A stretch of 64,000 nucleotides of DNA from Amyelois transitella (GCF_032362555.1 NC_083531.1:4464001-4528000), one strand, 5' to 3'; counted from the first letter of the stretch, positions 22,901 through 32,159 are shown. Notes: a model not told the origin generated them from the sequence alone. Program-made: numbers and translations.

Positions 22901-25900
22901 TATTTTTTTTCGTACTTTCTGAAATATGAACCGATATTTTTCCTTTAACGTTTTTAAATATCCTTAAGATGAGTACGCTTAACAGTTAAATTTATGCAGG
23001 TGAATTAAAAGTCACCCTGTAAATATTTTAAATATAGATTCCACAACACGTCCGCCCACCAGCGCCACCTGCCGGCGTGCGGCGCGCGCGCAGTGTGCGT
23101 TCAGTGCGGCCGCCACTACGGCGACGAGCGACAGCTCAAACTGCACGAGGCTGAAGATCACACCAGCACGGATCTGTTCAAGTGTGAGGAGGTAAGTGTT
23201 GGCTCTGTCTACCCCACAAGGGATATAGACGTGACCATATGTATGTATGTATGTATGTGAGGAGGTAAGTGTCGAAGAAGGTCTTCTTCGGTGGTGTCGC
23301 GTGAAGAGCTTTCAGGTTATATCATTATTGAAGATAGAGACCGCCCGCGACTTCGTCCGCATGGAAACCCTATCAATCCCCCGGGAAGTCTGGGATAAAA
23401 AGTAGCCTATGTGTTATTCTGGGTCTTCAGCTACCTACGTACCAAATTTCATGGTAATCGGTTCAGTAGTTTTTGCGTGAAAGAGTAACAAACATCCATA
23501 CAAACTTTCGCCTTTATAATAGTAGTAGGATAGGAATAGGTAGATTGAATTGGGGTCAATGAACTGAAACGTATATATTAATATAGATTTTTATTTTTAT
23601 TTTTCTTTTTCAGTGCAACAAGACTTTTTCCAACGCGTATTATTTCCGGGAACATTGCAGTGCACATTTGAAAAATAAAGATGGCGACCCGAGAAAGGTG
23701 AGTGATAAACTATTGGAATTAAAATTTTTCGTCAATAAATACCAATAAGAAGTATGCAGAGATCGTGGCAAGTGGAAAGAGGTAGTCTCTGCCTACCCCT
23801 CCGGGAAAGAGGCGTGATTTTATGTATGTATGTATGTATGTATAAATACCAAATCTAATAATTTTAATACTGAAAGTGTTTGTATGTCCAATTTTCTTTT
23901 TCATAATTTTTAAAACGCATATGTGAGAAGTAAAAACTAATAAAGGGTATTCTATCTATCTTTAAATGGTAAAGACTGACGGTAAATATTGATAAAATGG
24001 ATTGATAATGCGGATTTATAAAATGGATTGATAAAAAGGATTGACAAAACGGATTGACAAAACGGTTTCTTAAAAACATGGATTGATAAAAAGGATTGAT
24101 GAAACGGATTGACAAAACGGATTGACGGTCGTCAGAAATCACGCCGCGGCGCACGTCCCGTGGACCCCTCGCTCCGCAAGTGGCGTGTGGTCGGCGAGGA
24201 GGCCGCCGACGTGGTGATGGAGAGGGAGGCGCCGAAGAGGACCCTGGCGAAGAAGGGCGCCATGTGCGAGGTTTGCGGGAAGAGTTTTCAGGTAGGTTAT
24301 ATCGTTATTTAAAGTATACAGGGTGACTTTTAATTCAACTGCATAAATTTAACTGTTAAGTGTACTCATCTAAAGGATATTTAAAAACGTTAAAAGAAAA
24401 ATATCGGTTCATATTTCAGAAAGTACGGAAAAAAATAAAAGTATCAAAATCCACGATCCTAAATATGTCATATCACCCCGGCCGGCGGAAAAACGACGCG
24501 TAAGATTCAGAGGTCAACGACACAATTCAATCAGCTGAGCGATCTCGACAACTCTGTAATTTACTTTATCTTGATACTAGAAAAATAATTTATTTTTCAG
24601 ACATTTATTTACATGTTTAGTTTTAATTTCTTTTTGTAGTATTGGTCTTTAATAAAGCGTGTGACGTAGTTTTTTAGGGTTTTTTAAATGTGAAAATGAT
24701 GACTTTTAATTTAAATAAAAATAGGCTCAAACGGCTCAGAAGCATGGGTATAGCCTATGTTTAAAAGGATGCAGTTGTTTTAAATGTCACCTTGTATATT
24801 GATTTGTGTCAATAATAGAGATTACAATTAAATCAAATTAAAACTAAAACTACTTATAAAAAGAAAGAAAAAGATGACTACGAACTAAAATTTAATTTTA
24901 AATTGTACAGTCTCTGCATAGCATATCATTATACATACATACATATCATCCCTTGCGGGGTAGACAGAGCCAGCAGTGTTGAAAAGATCAAAAGGCCACG
25001 CTCAGCTGTTTGGCTTTTTGATAGAATTGAGATTCAAATAGTGACAGGTTGCTAGCCCATCGCCTAAAAGAAGAATCTCAAGTTTATAAACCAATCCCTT
25101 AGTCGTCTTTTACGACATCCATGGAAAAGAGATGGAGTGGTCCTATTCTTTCTTTGCTAATGGTGCCGGGAACCGCACGGCACGATATATATTTACAGTA
25201 TTTGAATCTTAATTCTATCATTAAGCCAAACAGCTGAACGTGACAGTCTTGAAAAGACTGATAGCTCTGTCCACCCCGCAAGGGATATAGACGTGGCCAT
25301 ATGTATGTATGTATGTTTTCTTGACATTTCACACAGAACGCTGGTCTCCTGAAATACCATCAACGTATACATTCTGGGGAGAGGCCCTATCATTGTTCTC
25401 AATGCTCCAAATCATTCACCACAAATAGATTATTGGAGGTAAGTGTATATATATATATATATATATATTTATTATACATACACATATTTGTATGTCAATT
25501 TTGTCAGTAAGCCAAAACGGCTGAACGTGGCCTGTCAGTATTAAGATATAGTTGTGATTGTATGTACAGGCACAGGTTCGAATCTCACACCGGCCGTGTA
25601 CAAATGAATATTTTCGAAAGTTATATGCACATTAGTTTTTATACTAACCGATGCTCTTACAGTGAGGGAAAACATCGCGAGATTATAAATTTATTTATTT
25701 ATTTTTTATATACATATATATTACATACAGTGATTATTAACTCTCTCATGACTGAGTCAGAATCAAGTGGACTATAGAAAAAAGAATAGGCCCCTCCATC
25801 TCGTAGATATCGTAAAAGGCGACTAAGGGATAGGCTTATAAACTTCTTCTAATAGGCGATGGGCTAGCAACCTGTCATTTTATATGAATCTCAAATTCTA

Positions 25901-28453
25901 TCAGCAAGCCGAAAGGCGGAACGTGGCCTAACAGTATTTTAAAGACTGTTGGCTCTGTCCACCCCGCAAGGGATATAGACGTGACCATATGTATGTATGT
26001 ATTATTTGAATCTCAATTCAATCATCAAGCCGAACAGCTGAACGTGGCCTGTCTGTATTTTAAAGACTGTTGTCTCTGTCCACCCCGCAAGGGATATAGA
26101 CGTGACCATATGTATGTATGTATTATTTGAATCTCAATTCAATCATTAAGCCGAACAGCTGAACGTGGCCTATCAGTATTTTCAAGACTGTCGGCTCTAT
26201 CCACCTCGCAAGGGATATAGACGTGACCATATGTATGTATGTGTGTATGTATTATTTAGGAACACATACGAGTTCACACCGGCGAGAGGCCGTACAAATG
26301 TGGTAACTGTCCAAAGGCGTTCAAGACATTGGCAGCTCTTAACAGGCATAATTTGGTGAGTTATAAGCAGATATCGGAATAGGTAGATTGATTTTATGTA
26401 CCTACTTGCTTCATTAATTACATTAGAAAGCATAACATGGATAAGCCTCTTTTCCGGGATTCCATTTCAGTACTTACACTTACAGTAAACTACATTGTCC
26501 GCGGGTATAAGCAGAGATCGGAATAGGTAGATTGATTTTATGTACCTACCTATTTGCTTCATGAATCACCATAGGAAGCATAACATGGATAAGCCTCTTT
26601 TCCGGGATTCCATTTCAGTGCTTACATTTACAGTAAACTACATTGTCCGCGGGTATAAGCAGAGATCGGAATAGGTAGATTGATTTTATGTATCTATTTG
26701 TATCATGAATCACCATAGAAAGCATAACATGGATAAGCCTCTTTTCCGGGATTCCATTTCAGTGCTTACATTTATGTACAGTAAACTACATTGTCCGCGG
26801 GTATAAGCAGAGATCGGAATAGGTAGATTGATTTTATGTACCTACTTGCTTCATGAATTACCATAGAAAGCATAACATGGATAAGCCTCTTTTCCGGGAT
26901 TCCATTTCAGTACTTACATTTGTGTACAGTAAACTACATTGTCCGCTGGTAACATAGGACTACAATTTACGTGAACGAAGTCGGGGGAAAACAGGTACCG
27001 CTACTAATATATTCTTCGTCACACTTGTAAAAATTCCGGAAAAAATCTTAATAATTTACAAATGCCGTGTGGTTCCCGGCACCAAATAGAAAAAAAGAAT
27101 AGGACCACTCCATCACTCTCCCATGGATGTCGTAAAAGGCGACTAAGGGGTAGGCTTATAAACTTGGAATTCTTCTTTTAGGCGATGGGCTAGTAACCCG
27201 TCACTATTAGAATCTCAATTCTATCTTAAAGCCAAATAGCTGAACGTGGCCTATTAGTCTTTACAAGACTGTTAGCTCTGTCTACCCCGCAAGGTATATA
27301 GACGTGATTATATGTATGTATGTATGTAATTTACAAATCCCGCAATCCCGGGCGGAGGCATGTCCATATTAATATATACGTTTCAGTTCATTGACCCCAA
27401 TTCAATCTACCTATTCCGATCTTTAGTTATAAGAGTAGCGTCGGTGGTCGAACCGGCAAGGCGCCCGGTTGGAATGCGTGTGCGCAACAAGGCGCAGGTT
27501 CGAATCCCACCTCGGTCATGATGTACCAATGAATAGAATAGATTTATTTTAAAAATTGTATATAAGGTATTACTTATTGACGTCACATAACTTAAATTTA
27601 ATTATAACTACTGCCGCTTCCAAAGCGCATGTGTAGAAGAAGCGGCGGAACAAACTACACTGCAGCATTTTCATCGGACGTCAATATACAAATATAGATG
27701 ATCTCTTAAAACAACATCGTGGACGAATGCACATTGTCTACATTAAAAAACACGTATGAATGTAGAACTAATTATGTCAATAAGAATATTTTCCAAGTTA
27801 TGTACATTAGTTTGAATACTAACCGATGCTCTTACGGTGAGGGAAAACATCGTGAGGAAACCTGCACATTCAGGCGACTGGATGTGTGAATAGGAATGTC
27901 AGAGTCTTACACCTTGATCAAATCGGGATATGGACAAGTCGCCCAATGCGGCGTATTTCTCAAAAAATATTACTTAATACATACTAAGCATCATTATTTC
28001 TTACTTTACAAAGGGAACTCAAATAAGTGTCGACGGTTTTTTAAAATTAAAATTTAATTTTTGTTAATTATTAAAAAATGCCTTCTTAGTTTCTTCGTGT
28101 CTGTATTTTTTAATTTTTTTGGACGCAATTAGAACCGTTTATCTCACAATTTGTAAGTTAGGTAGATTATCATCGAAAAAAAATCCATTTTATTTTCATT
28201 AACCAATGTAATTTCTCTTTTTAGAATTCTCCATTTTATTTTCATTAACTAATGTAATGTCTCTTTTTTAGAACTCTTTCAAATTATACCTCTTCAAATA
28301 TCTCAGGTCCACAACGGCTTACGCCGTCACGTCTGTCAGTTGTGCGACAAGACGTTTCAGACGTCCTCCTGCGCCAAAGTTCACATCAAGACTGTCCACA
28401 TGAAGCTCCCCACGCCTCCCCGCGTGAGGAGGAGAAGGGTGAAGGATGAATAG
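16863..28453 (+). CDS. ZAD plus C2H2 zinc-finger protein 2 (11 exons, 721 aa)
   Basis: Exons 16863-16994, 18451-18579, 19151-20060, 20799-20918, 21280-21415, 23038-23191, 23614-23697, 24136-24291, 25337-25438, 26260-26355 and 28307-28453 join into one 2166-nt frame. The ZAD (residues 1-87) has CRGC in exon 1 and CVFC in exon 2. Residues 88-265 hold an acidic run (DSDDDDED) and very Lys-rich stretches ([16 protein letters not shown]) that may act as nuclear localisation signals. Fourteen C2H2-type fingers run from about residue 271 to the end; some end in Cys. A basic 45-residue insert separates fingers 10 and 11. The C-terminus is [11 protein letters not shown]. Expected role: nuclear DNA-binding regulator. 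It is the tandem paralogue of the gene at 2477. Splice phases 0,0,1,1,2,0,0,0,0,0 are all consistent. Confidence 0.88.
17155..17290 (-). mobile_element. Helitron-type family D fragment
   Basis: AATTCGAACCAGTAGTTCCT then GAGATTAGCGCGTTCAAA, ending TTATAATATAAGTATAGAT. Confidence 0.7.
17325..17512 (+). mobile_element. tRNA-headed SINE, family B
   Basis: Head with GGTTCAAATCCCACATCGGC, body with TTTGAATACTAACCGATGCT and CCTGCACATTCAGGC. Confidence 0.8.
17518..18155 (+). mobile_element. Three family A copies in tandem (two 3' parts, one full)
   Basis: 3' halves at about 17518-17660 and 17660-17755, then a full forward copy at 17897-18155 from GTGCCGTGTGGTTCCCGGCA to the TATG tail. Confidence 0.8.
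18190..18430 (+). mobile_element. tRNA-derived SINE, family C
   Basis: Complete copy from ACGGCCTCTGTGGCGCAGCA to GTGTAATATGTCCCGTATTC, 20 nt before exon 2. Confidence 0.85.
18451..18579 (+). CDS. ZAD-ZNF 2 exon 2
   Basis: 43 codons, [17 protein letters not shown]...; acceptor TTATTTCAG, donor GTAAGT. Same length and phase as exon 2 of the paralogue. Confidence 0.88.
18915..19140 (+). mobile_element. Family A copy abutting exon 3
   Basis: Ends GGGATATAGACGTGGTTATA then (TGTA)n, running directly into TTTTTTTTACAG of the exon 3 acceptor. Confidence 0.8.
19151..20060 (+). CDS. ZAD-ZNF 2 exon 3
   Basis: Acidic and Lys-rich linker, then four complete fingers ([32 protein letters not shown]) and the Cys half of a fifth (CELCGESFI). 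Donor GTGCGT, phase 1. Reading through the donor meets a stop after five codons. Confidence 0.9.
20385..20740 (-). mobile_element. Two reverse family F 3' ends
   Basis: 20390-20550 and 20625-20735 both start AAATCACGCCTCT...CCGGAGGGGTAG and continue with CACTYGCCACGATCTCTGCA. They lie in intron 3. Confidence 0.8.
20799..20918 (+). CDS. ZAD-ZNF 2 exon 4
   Basis: Acceptor TATTTCAG; phase 1 on both sides. It completes finger 5 ([13 protein letters not shown]) and encodes [17 protein letters not shown]. Confidence 0.88.
20930..21196 (-). mobile_element. SINE-like repeat, family A
   Basis: Full reverse copy in intron 4, from CATACATTCATACGGTCACG to GGGAACCACACGGCAC. Confidence 0.85.
21280..21415 (+). 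CDS. ZAD-ZNF 2 exon 5
   Basis: Acceptor TTTTCAACAG, donor GTAAGG, phase 1 in and 2 out. It encodes [17 protein letters not shown] and the start CDGCGVR of the next finger. Confidence 0.88.
21416..22200 (+). repeat. AGGTCA-rich minisatellite in intron 5
   Basis: The intron opens with a decaying tandem array of AGGTCACAAAGGTCAGGGTC-type units (period mostly 9-20 bp), densest at 21416-21620, with larger repeats that include coding-like sequence copied from exon 5 (CATCTGGTTCAGAGGCACAG at 21668). Many AGGTCA half-sites lie as direct repeats. Confidence 0.85.
22265..22535. mobile_element. Family A 5' half (reverse) and family C fragment
   Basis: TTATAAGCCTATCCCTTAGT to CCACACGGCAC at 22377, then AAAATATAGTATCGTTGAGT to TGTCCCGTATATATT. 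Confidence 0.75.
22544..23019 (+). mobile_element. TA-flanked MITE, copy 1 (476 bp)
   Basis: Starts CAGGGTGACATTTAAAACAA and ends TTAAAAGTCACCCTG, bounded by TA on each side as for Tc1/mariner-type MITEs. No coding frame. A reverse copy of the same length lies at 24319-24794. It ends 18 nt before exon 6. Confidence 0.85.
23038..23191 (+). CDS. ZAD-ZNF 2 exon 6
   Basis: Acceptor AAATATAG, donor GTAAGT; phase 2 in, 0 out. It encodes [14 protein letters not shown] and [19 protein letters not shown]-rich, unlike its intron. It starts 18 nt after a MITE end. Confidence 0.87.
23200..23258 (+). mobile_element. Family A 3' end
   Basis: GTTGGCTCTGTCTACCCCAC, then GGGATATAGACGTGACCATA and a TATG tail, directly after the exon 6 donor. 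Confidence 0.8.
23338..23533 (-). mobile_element. Helitron-type repeat, subfamily D2
   Basis: GACCGCCCGCGACTTCGTCC to CCTTTATAATAGTAGTAGGA; same family as 51297-51500 and 56440-56640. Confidence 0.75.
23614..23697 (+). CDS. ZAD-ZNF 2 exon 7
   Basis: 28 codons; acceptor CTTTTTCAG, donor [24 protein letters not shown] completes a finger begun by CEE of exon 6. Confidence 0.87.
23752..23850 (+). mobile_element. Family F 3' end
   Basis: AGTATGCAGAGATCGTGGCA to GCGTGATTTTATGTATGTAT, in intron 7. Confidence 0.8.
23980..24128 (+). repeat. Minisatellite up to the exon 8 acceptor
   Basis: Imperfect 12-24 bp units of GGATTGATAAAA and GGATTGACAAAAC run to within 7 nt of the exon 8 acceptor, leaving no normal pyrimidine tract. 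Confidence 0.85.
24136..24291 (+). CDS. ZAD-ZNF 2 exon 8
   Basis: 52 codons of basic, Arg/Lys-rich linker ending in CEVCGKSFQ; donor GTAGGT. The acceptor GGTCGTCAG is weak: the expected pyrimidine tract is replaced by a minisatellite. Confidence 0.8.
24319..24794 (-). mobile_element. TA-flanked MITE, copy 2 (476 bp, inverted)
   Basis: Reverse of copy 1: starts CAGGGTGACTTTTAATTCAA, ends TTAAATGTCACCTTG, TA on both sides. It begins 27 nt after exon 8. Confidence 0.85.
24930..25320. mobile_element. Family A: reverse full copy then forward 3' half
   Basis: Reverse copy 24930-25184, then forward ATTTGAATCTTAATTCTATC to TATGTATGTATG at 25317, 20 nt before exon 9. Confidence 0.8.
25337..25438 (+). 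CDS. ZAD-ZNF 2 exon 9
   Basis: 34 codons, [20 protein letters not shown]...; acceptor TTTCACACAG, donor GTAAGT. Confidence 0.88.
25447..25470. repeat. (AT)n microsatellite
   Basis: About 22 nt of TATATA directly after the exon 9 donor. Confidence 0.85.
25565..25695 (+). mobile_element. SINE family B
   Basis: CAGGTTCGAATCTCACACCG, then ACTAACCGATGCTCTTACAG and GAGGGAAAACATCG. Confidence 0.75.
25770..26255 (+). mobile_element. Family A copy with its 3' part tripled
   Basis: One forward copy (from about 25775) is followed by two more 3' ends of about 126 bp each, starting ATTATTTGAATCTCAATTCA at about 26000 and 26126, all ending in the TATG tail. The last tail leads directly to the exon 10 acceptor. 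Confidence 0.85.
26260..26355 (+). CDS. ZAD-ZNF 2 exon 10
   Basis: 32 codons, [17 protein letters not shown]...; acceptor TATTATTTAG at the very end of family A repeat units; donor GTGAGT. Confidence 0.88.
26356..26945 (+). repeat. Four-copy ~146-bp tandem repeat in intron 10
   Basis: Units starting ATAAGCAGAGATCGGAATAG at about 26364, 26507, 26656 and 26802 share TTTTCCGGGATTCCATTTCA and ACAGTAAACTACATTGTCCG. The first unit begins 8 nt past exon 10. Confidence 0.9.
27060..27335 (+). mobile_element. SINE-like repeat, family A
   Basis: Full forward copy TGCCGTGTGGTTCCCGGCAC to GTGATTATATGTATGTATGT. Confidence 0.85.
27436..27895 (+). mobile_element. SINE family B interrupted by family E
   Basis: tRNA-like head GTGGTCGAACCGGCAAGGCG with GGTTCGAATCCCACCTCGGT, broken at about 27533 by a reverse family E copy (to about 27690), then the B body with CGTGAGGAAACCTGCACATT. 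Confidence 0.8.
28307..28453 (+). CDS. ZAD-ZNF 2 exon 11 (last)
   Basis: Acceptor AAATATCTCAG. It encodes the last finger ([17 protein letters not shown]) and a basic tail, stop TAG at 28451-28453. Its 3' part is duplicated 370 bp downstream. Confidence 0.88.
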   Translation, partial: VHNGLRRHVCQLCDKTFQTSSCAKVHIKTVHMKLPTPPRVRRRRVKDE

Positions 28454-28489
28454 CACATGGCGCAATTGAAACATGTGAGAGATTTAGCC

Positions 28490-29120
28490 AATGGACAATT
28501 TCGGTGAAAAATGTAAAAAACGGTCAAATTTAGGTTGGTCAAGTTTAGGTAAAATTGGTCAGGTTTGGGGAAAAATGGTCAAGTTTGGGTTTAATGGTCA
28601 AGTTTAGGTAAAATTGGTCAGGTTTGAGAAAGATATGGTCAAGTTTGAATAATAAGAATTGGGCAAACTTGGTATTCAATTAACAATTATGGGTCAATTT
28701 GAACAGAAAATTGAACAATCTTGCCTAAGTGGGAATCACATTCCTAAAGCCTACATTAATACTGTCCACATGAAGCTCCCCACGCCTCCCCGCGTGAGGA
28801 GGAGAAGGGTGAAGGATGAATAGCACACGTCGCAATTCAAACATTAAGGAGACTTAGCCAATGGACAATTTCTATGAAAAATTATCAGCTTTAATGTAAA
28901 AACTGGTCAAGTTTAGGTAAAATTGGTCAGGCTTTGGGAAAAAATTGTCAAGATTGTGTAAAAAGATATGATCAAGTTTTATTAAAAGTATTAAAAGTGT
29001 CAAGTTTGGGTAAAAATTTGGCAGTTTTTGGTAAAAAAAATTTAGTAATTCGATAAAAAAATTGTTTGCTTTGAGAAATTATGGCCGGTTTTGGATTAAA
29101 ATAGCCAACTTGAGTATAAA
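28490..29120 (+). repeat. GGTCAAGTTTAGG-type tandem repeats after ZAD-ZNF 2
   Basis: Two blocks of diverged 15-35 bp units such as GGTCAAGTTTAGGTAAAATT and GGTCAGGTTTGGG lie in the 3' UTR or just beyond. The block is doubled together with the exon 11 end. Confidence 0.85.
28744..28830 (+). pseudogene. Duplicate of the 3' part of ZAD-ZNF 2 exon 11
   Basis: From ACTGTCCACATGAAGCTCCC through GGATGAATAGCACA the copy is identical to 28391-28457, offset by exactly 370 bp; upstream of it the match fades. It has no acceptor and lies beyond the stop, so it is probably untranslated. Confidence 0.85.
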
Positions 29121-29584
29121 ATAGTCAATTTAAGTTATAGATAGGAATAGCGGTGATATTGTGGCGATATTTTTATACTTGTAAATTCTTGCCAATTTTC
29201 CAAAAGCTATCAATATGTAAACTATAGTGAATTTAAGTAATACACTGCTTTTGTGCATTAATGGTTAATTCTGGATTAATATTAATATTTTATTTTAAAT
29301 CCGTATCGATCATTTTTATACTAAAAACACGGTTGAAAATATTGTAAAAAATTAACATAGTTAAAATTTCAATAAAGGAACTGTAATGGTAATTTTAGAA
29401 ATATCAATCGTGATAAGATTAAAATAATTAATGTCTCTGTCATAGAAACATTTAATTTTATATACAGTATTTTCTGCTAAGCTTTCTCAATAAAAAAACT
29501 GCCATTTTTAATTTTTGTAGATTACAATATTGTACTTGTAAAAATATTCCTTTTAAATAATGAATGTTATGATTAAGCACATTA

Positions 29585-30066
29585 AGTGCTTTATATATAT
29601 TTTGGGTATGGCAAAAGAAGCATGAAAGCAGAATAAATGCAGTGGAAATGAGAGCGTTAAGGAGTATGATGGGTGTGAAATTGAGTGACAGGATAAGGAA
29701 CAGCGTGATAAGGGAATGTTGTGATGTGAAAGAAGATGTAGTTACAGGAATAGAAAAGGGTATGTTAAGATGGTTCGGTCATGTGGAGAGGATGAATGAA
29801 AGCAGGTTGACTAAGCAGATATACAAGGAGAGTGTGGAGGGAAAGGTCGGAGTGGGAAGACCTAGACGAACGTATCTTGATCAAATTAAGGACGTCCTGG
29901 TAAAGGGTCAGGTCAAAAGTACCCGAAACCGCCGAGCTTGTATGAAGAGAGTTATGAATGTGGACGAAGCGAAAGAAGTATGCAGAGATCGTGGCAAGTG
30001 GAAAGAGGTAGTCTCTGCCTACCCCTCCGGGAAAGAGGCGTGATTTTATGTATGTATGTATGTATA
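29585..30066 (+). mobile_element. Non-LTR retrotransposon 3' fragment (longest family F copy)
   Basis: The frame at 29642-30043 encodes the C-terminal end of a LINE-type reverse-transcriptase protein: MRALRSMMGVKLSDRIRNS, GMLRWFGHVERMNESRL and GVGRPRRTYLDQIKDVL. It ends GCGTGATTTTATGTATGTAT. The 5' end is truncated, and the catalytic RT and endonuclease parts are missing. Short 3' ends of this family occur throughout the window. Confidence 0.85.
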
Positions 30067-30069
30067 TAT

Positions 30070-31254
30070 TTTGTGCAATAATGCTAGTATTAAGATTATT
30101 TATAATGTGTAAATTATTCTTTTGAATAAAGTATGTGTGAATGTGTAAGCGCTTAATTTTTTTTCTACACTTAGTAGTTTTAAAGATATATTTTCTACTA
30201 AATAATCGGAAAAATCATATAGAACCAGCCCCAAAGTTAGAGATTATTGTTATGACATACTAACTTTACCATATTTTAAACATACATACATATTACCACG
30301 TCTTCTTTTTTTTATCGTTATCACTTGCGGAGTAGACAGAGCCAATTGTTTTGAAAAGACCGAAAGGGCACGTTCAGCTGTATGGCTTTTAAATGGAATG
30401 GAGATTCAAATAGTGACAGGTTGCTAGCCCATCGCCTACAAGAAGAATCCCAAGTTAATAACGTTATCCCTTAGTCGCCTTTCACAATATTTTATTAAAA
30501 CACAAACATTACTTTAATATTTATCCACGTTGGTCTTGAAAAGAGTTACCGTAGATTTTAAGAATAAGCCTACGTAAATGTATAATTAGAATGATCAAAG
30601 GATTTTTTAAAATATAACATGTCAAAAAGAGAACCTCCTCCAGTCGATATTCTCCTTTTTGAAGTCGGTAAAATTTCTAAAACCTAAGCGTAACAAGCAC
30701 TCCTGTAAACCCCATGAAAATCGGTCCAGCGAAACGCGAGATAATCCCTGACGAACATAAATACAAGTCAAACTGAGAACCTTCTCTTTTTGTAGGCGGT
30801 TAAGAATAGTTCGTCGCTTCATTTCTCATTCCATGGGACTGACATCTACATAACATGCACAATCAACCCTTTGCCTGTCTAAAAAAAATCTATCTGTCAT
30901 ATGGAACGGTTTAAAAATCCCGCCTAAAAAAATGTCATGAAGACAAATGAATACGGGGTACATTCGTTTTTCCTTTCTCAAAATGATTTATGACGCTATC
31001 ATAAATCTTCTATATTCTTTTTCTAGATAGCTGACCTGTGAAACTCTAAATGGCCGTACTTTTTATTATTTATCCCATCTTTAAAAAAGGGGAAATGTTT
31101 CTAAATTCTATATAAGTTAGGTATGTAGCGGAGGCTCTGACGATGATGAGTCGGAGATTATACTTAAGTTCCAATCTGTGAAATCTTTGCTTGCGCGATT
31201 TAGACATTTCGCTGATATGTTGTTGTGACTTGTGGCGTAGTGATGGCGTCACAC
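30070..31254. other. Intergenic DNA with repeat remnants
   Basis: Holds a diverged reverse family A copy (30285-30490), and at 30622-30822 a repeat with CCATGAAAATCGGTCCAGCG that is common at ends of insect DNA transposons. 31100-31255 matches 35510-35710 (GTGACTTGTGGCGTAGTGAT against GTGACGTGTGGCGCAGAGAT). No gene seen. Confidence 0.5.
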
Positions 31255-32062
31255 TTATGAATAGAATAGATTTATTTTTAAAATTGGATACAAGGTATCA
31301 CTTATTGACGTCGCATCACTTAAATCTACACTAATATTATAAAGCTGAAGAGTTTGTTTTGTTTGTTTGTTTGTTTAAACGCGCTAATCTCAGAAACTAC
31401 TGAACCGATTTGAATTATTCTTTCACTGTTAGATAGTCTATTTATCGAGGAAGGCTATAGGCTACATTTTATCCCGGATTTCCTACGGGAAACGTCAACA
31501 ATGCAGGTGAAAGTTGAATGAGTCGGCCATCTGCGAGCTTTCCACGCGAACGCTGCGCAAACCAACAAAGATATAATAAAACAATGTACTAAAGATGTGA
31601 AGTACTCATTTTTTGCCACAAAAAAGTCCGCGAGAGCATATATCTATCTCTTAAGGTTTACTTACAATAACCACTTTTATGTTCAATTTTTAAGATTATT
31701 TTTTCATTATAAACATAAGTTATTTTGAAACTAATTTTCTTTAATTCAGTATTAATCCTTATCCAAATAAATATGTTTATTACTTTCGGCTTTTCCTGTA
31801 GACTAAAATTGCCATTTACAGTATATAAATCAGACGAATAGGTTTTGAGATATAGTCGTTATAAGCAATTTGCAGCGAAACATTTAATACGGCGAACAAG
31901 CGTTCTTTCTAATACGCGTGACCGCCTGACCGAGAAATAAATATGATGCCCAAAATAACTATTCCACGCGGACGAAGTCGCGGGCACAGCTAGTCTAATT
32001 ATAACTACTACCGCTTCCAAAGCGCATGTGTAGAAGAAGCGGCGGAACAAACTATACTGCAG
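31255..32062 (-). mobile_element. Family E copy split by a Helitron-type insert
   Basis: Reverse E sequence at 31258-31320 (TTGGATACAAGGTATCACTT) resumes at 31998 (TAATTATAACTACTACCGCT). Between them, 31325-31996 is a family D element from CTACACTAATATTATAAAGC to GTCGCGGGCACAGCTAGT. Confidence 0.85.
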
Positions 32063-32159
32063 CTGATCGCCGAGATGAAGGCGCGTGGACAGGTTTACAA
32101 AATTTTATTGGCTGATATATATATAAAAGGTCACAAATCAGCAGTAAAATACAAACATA

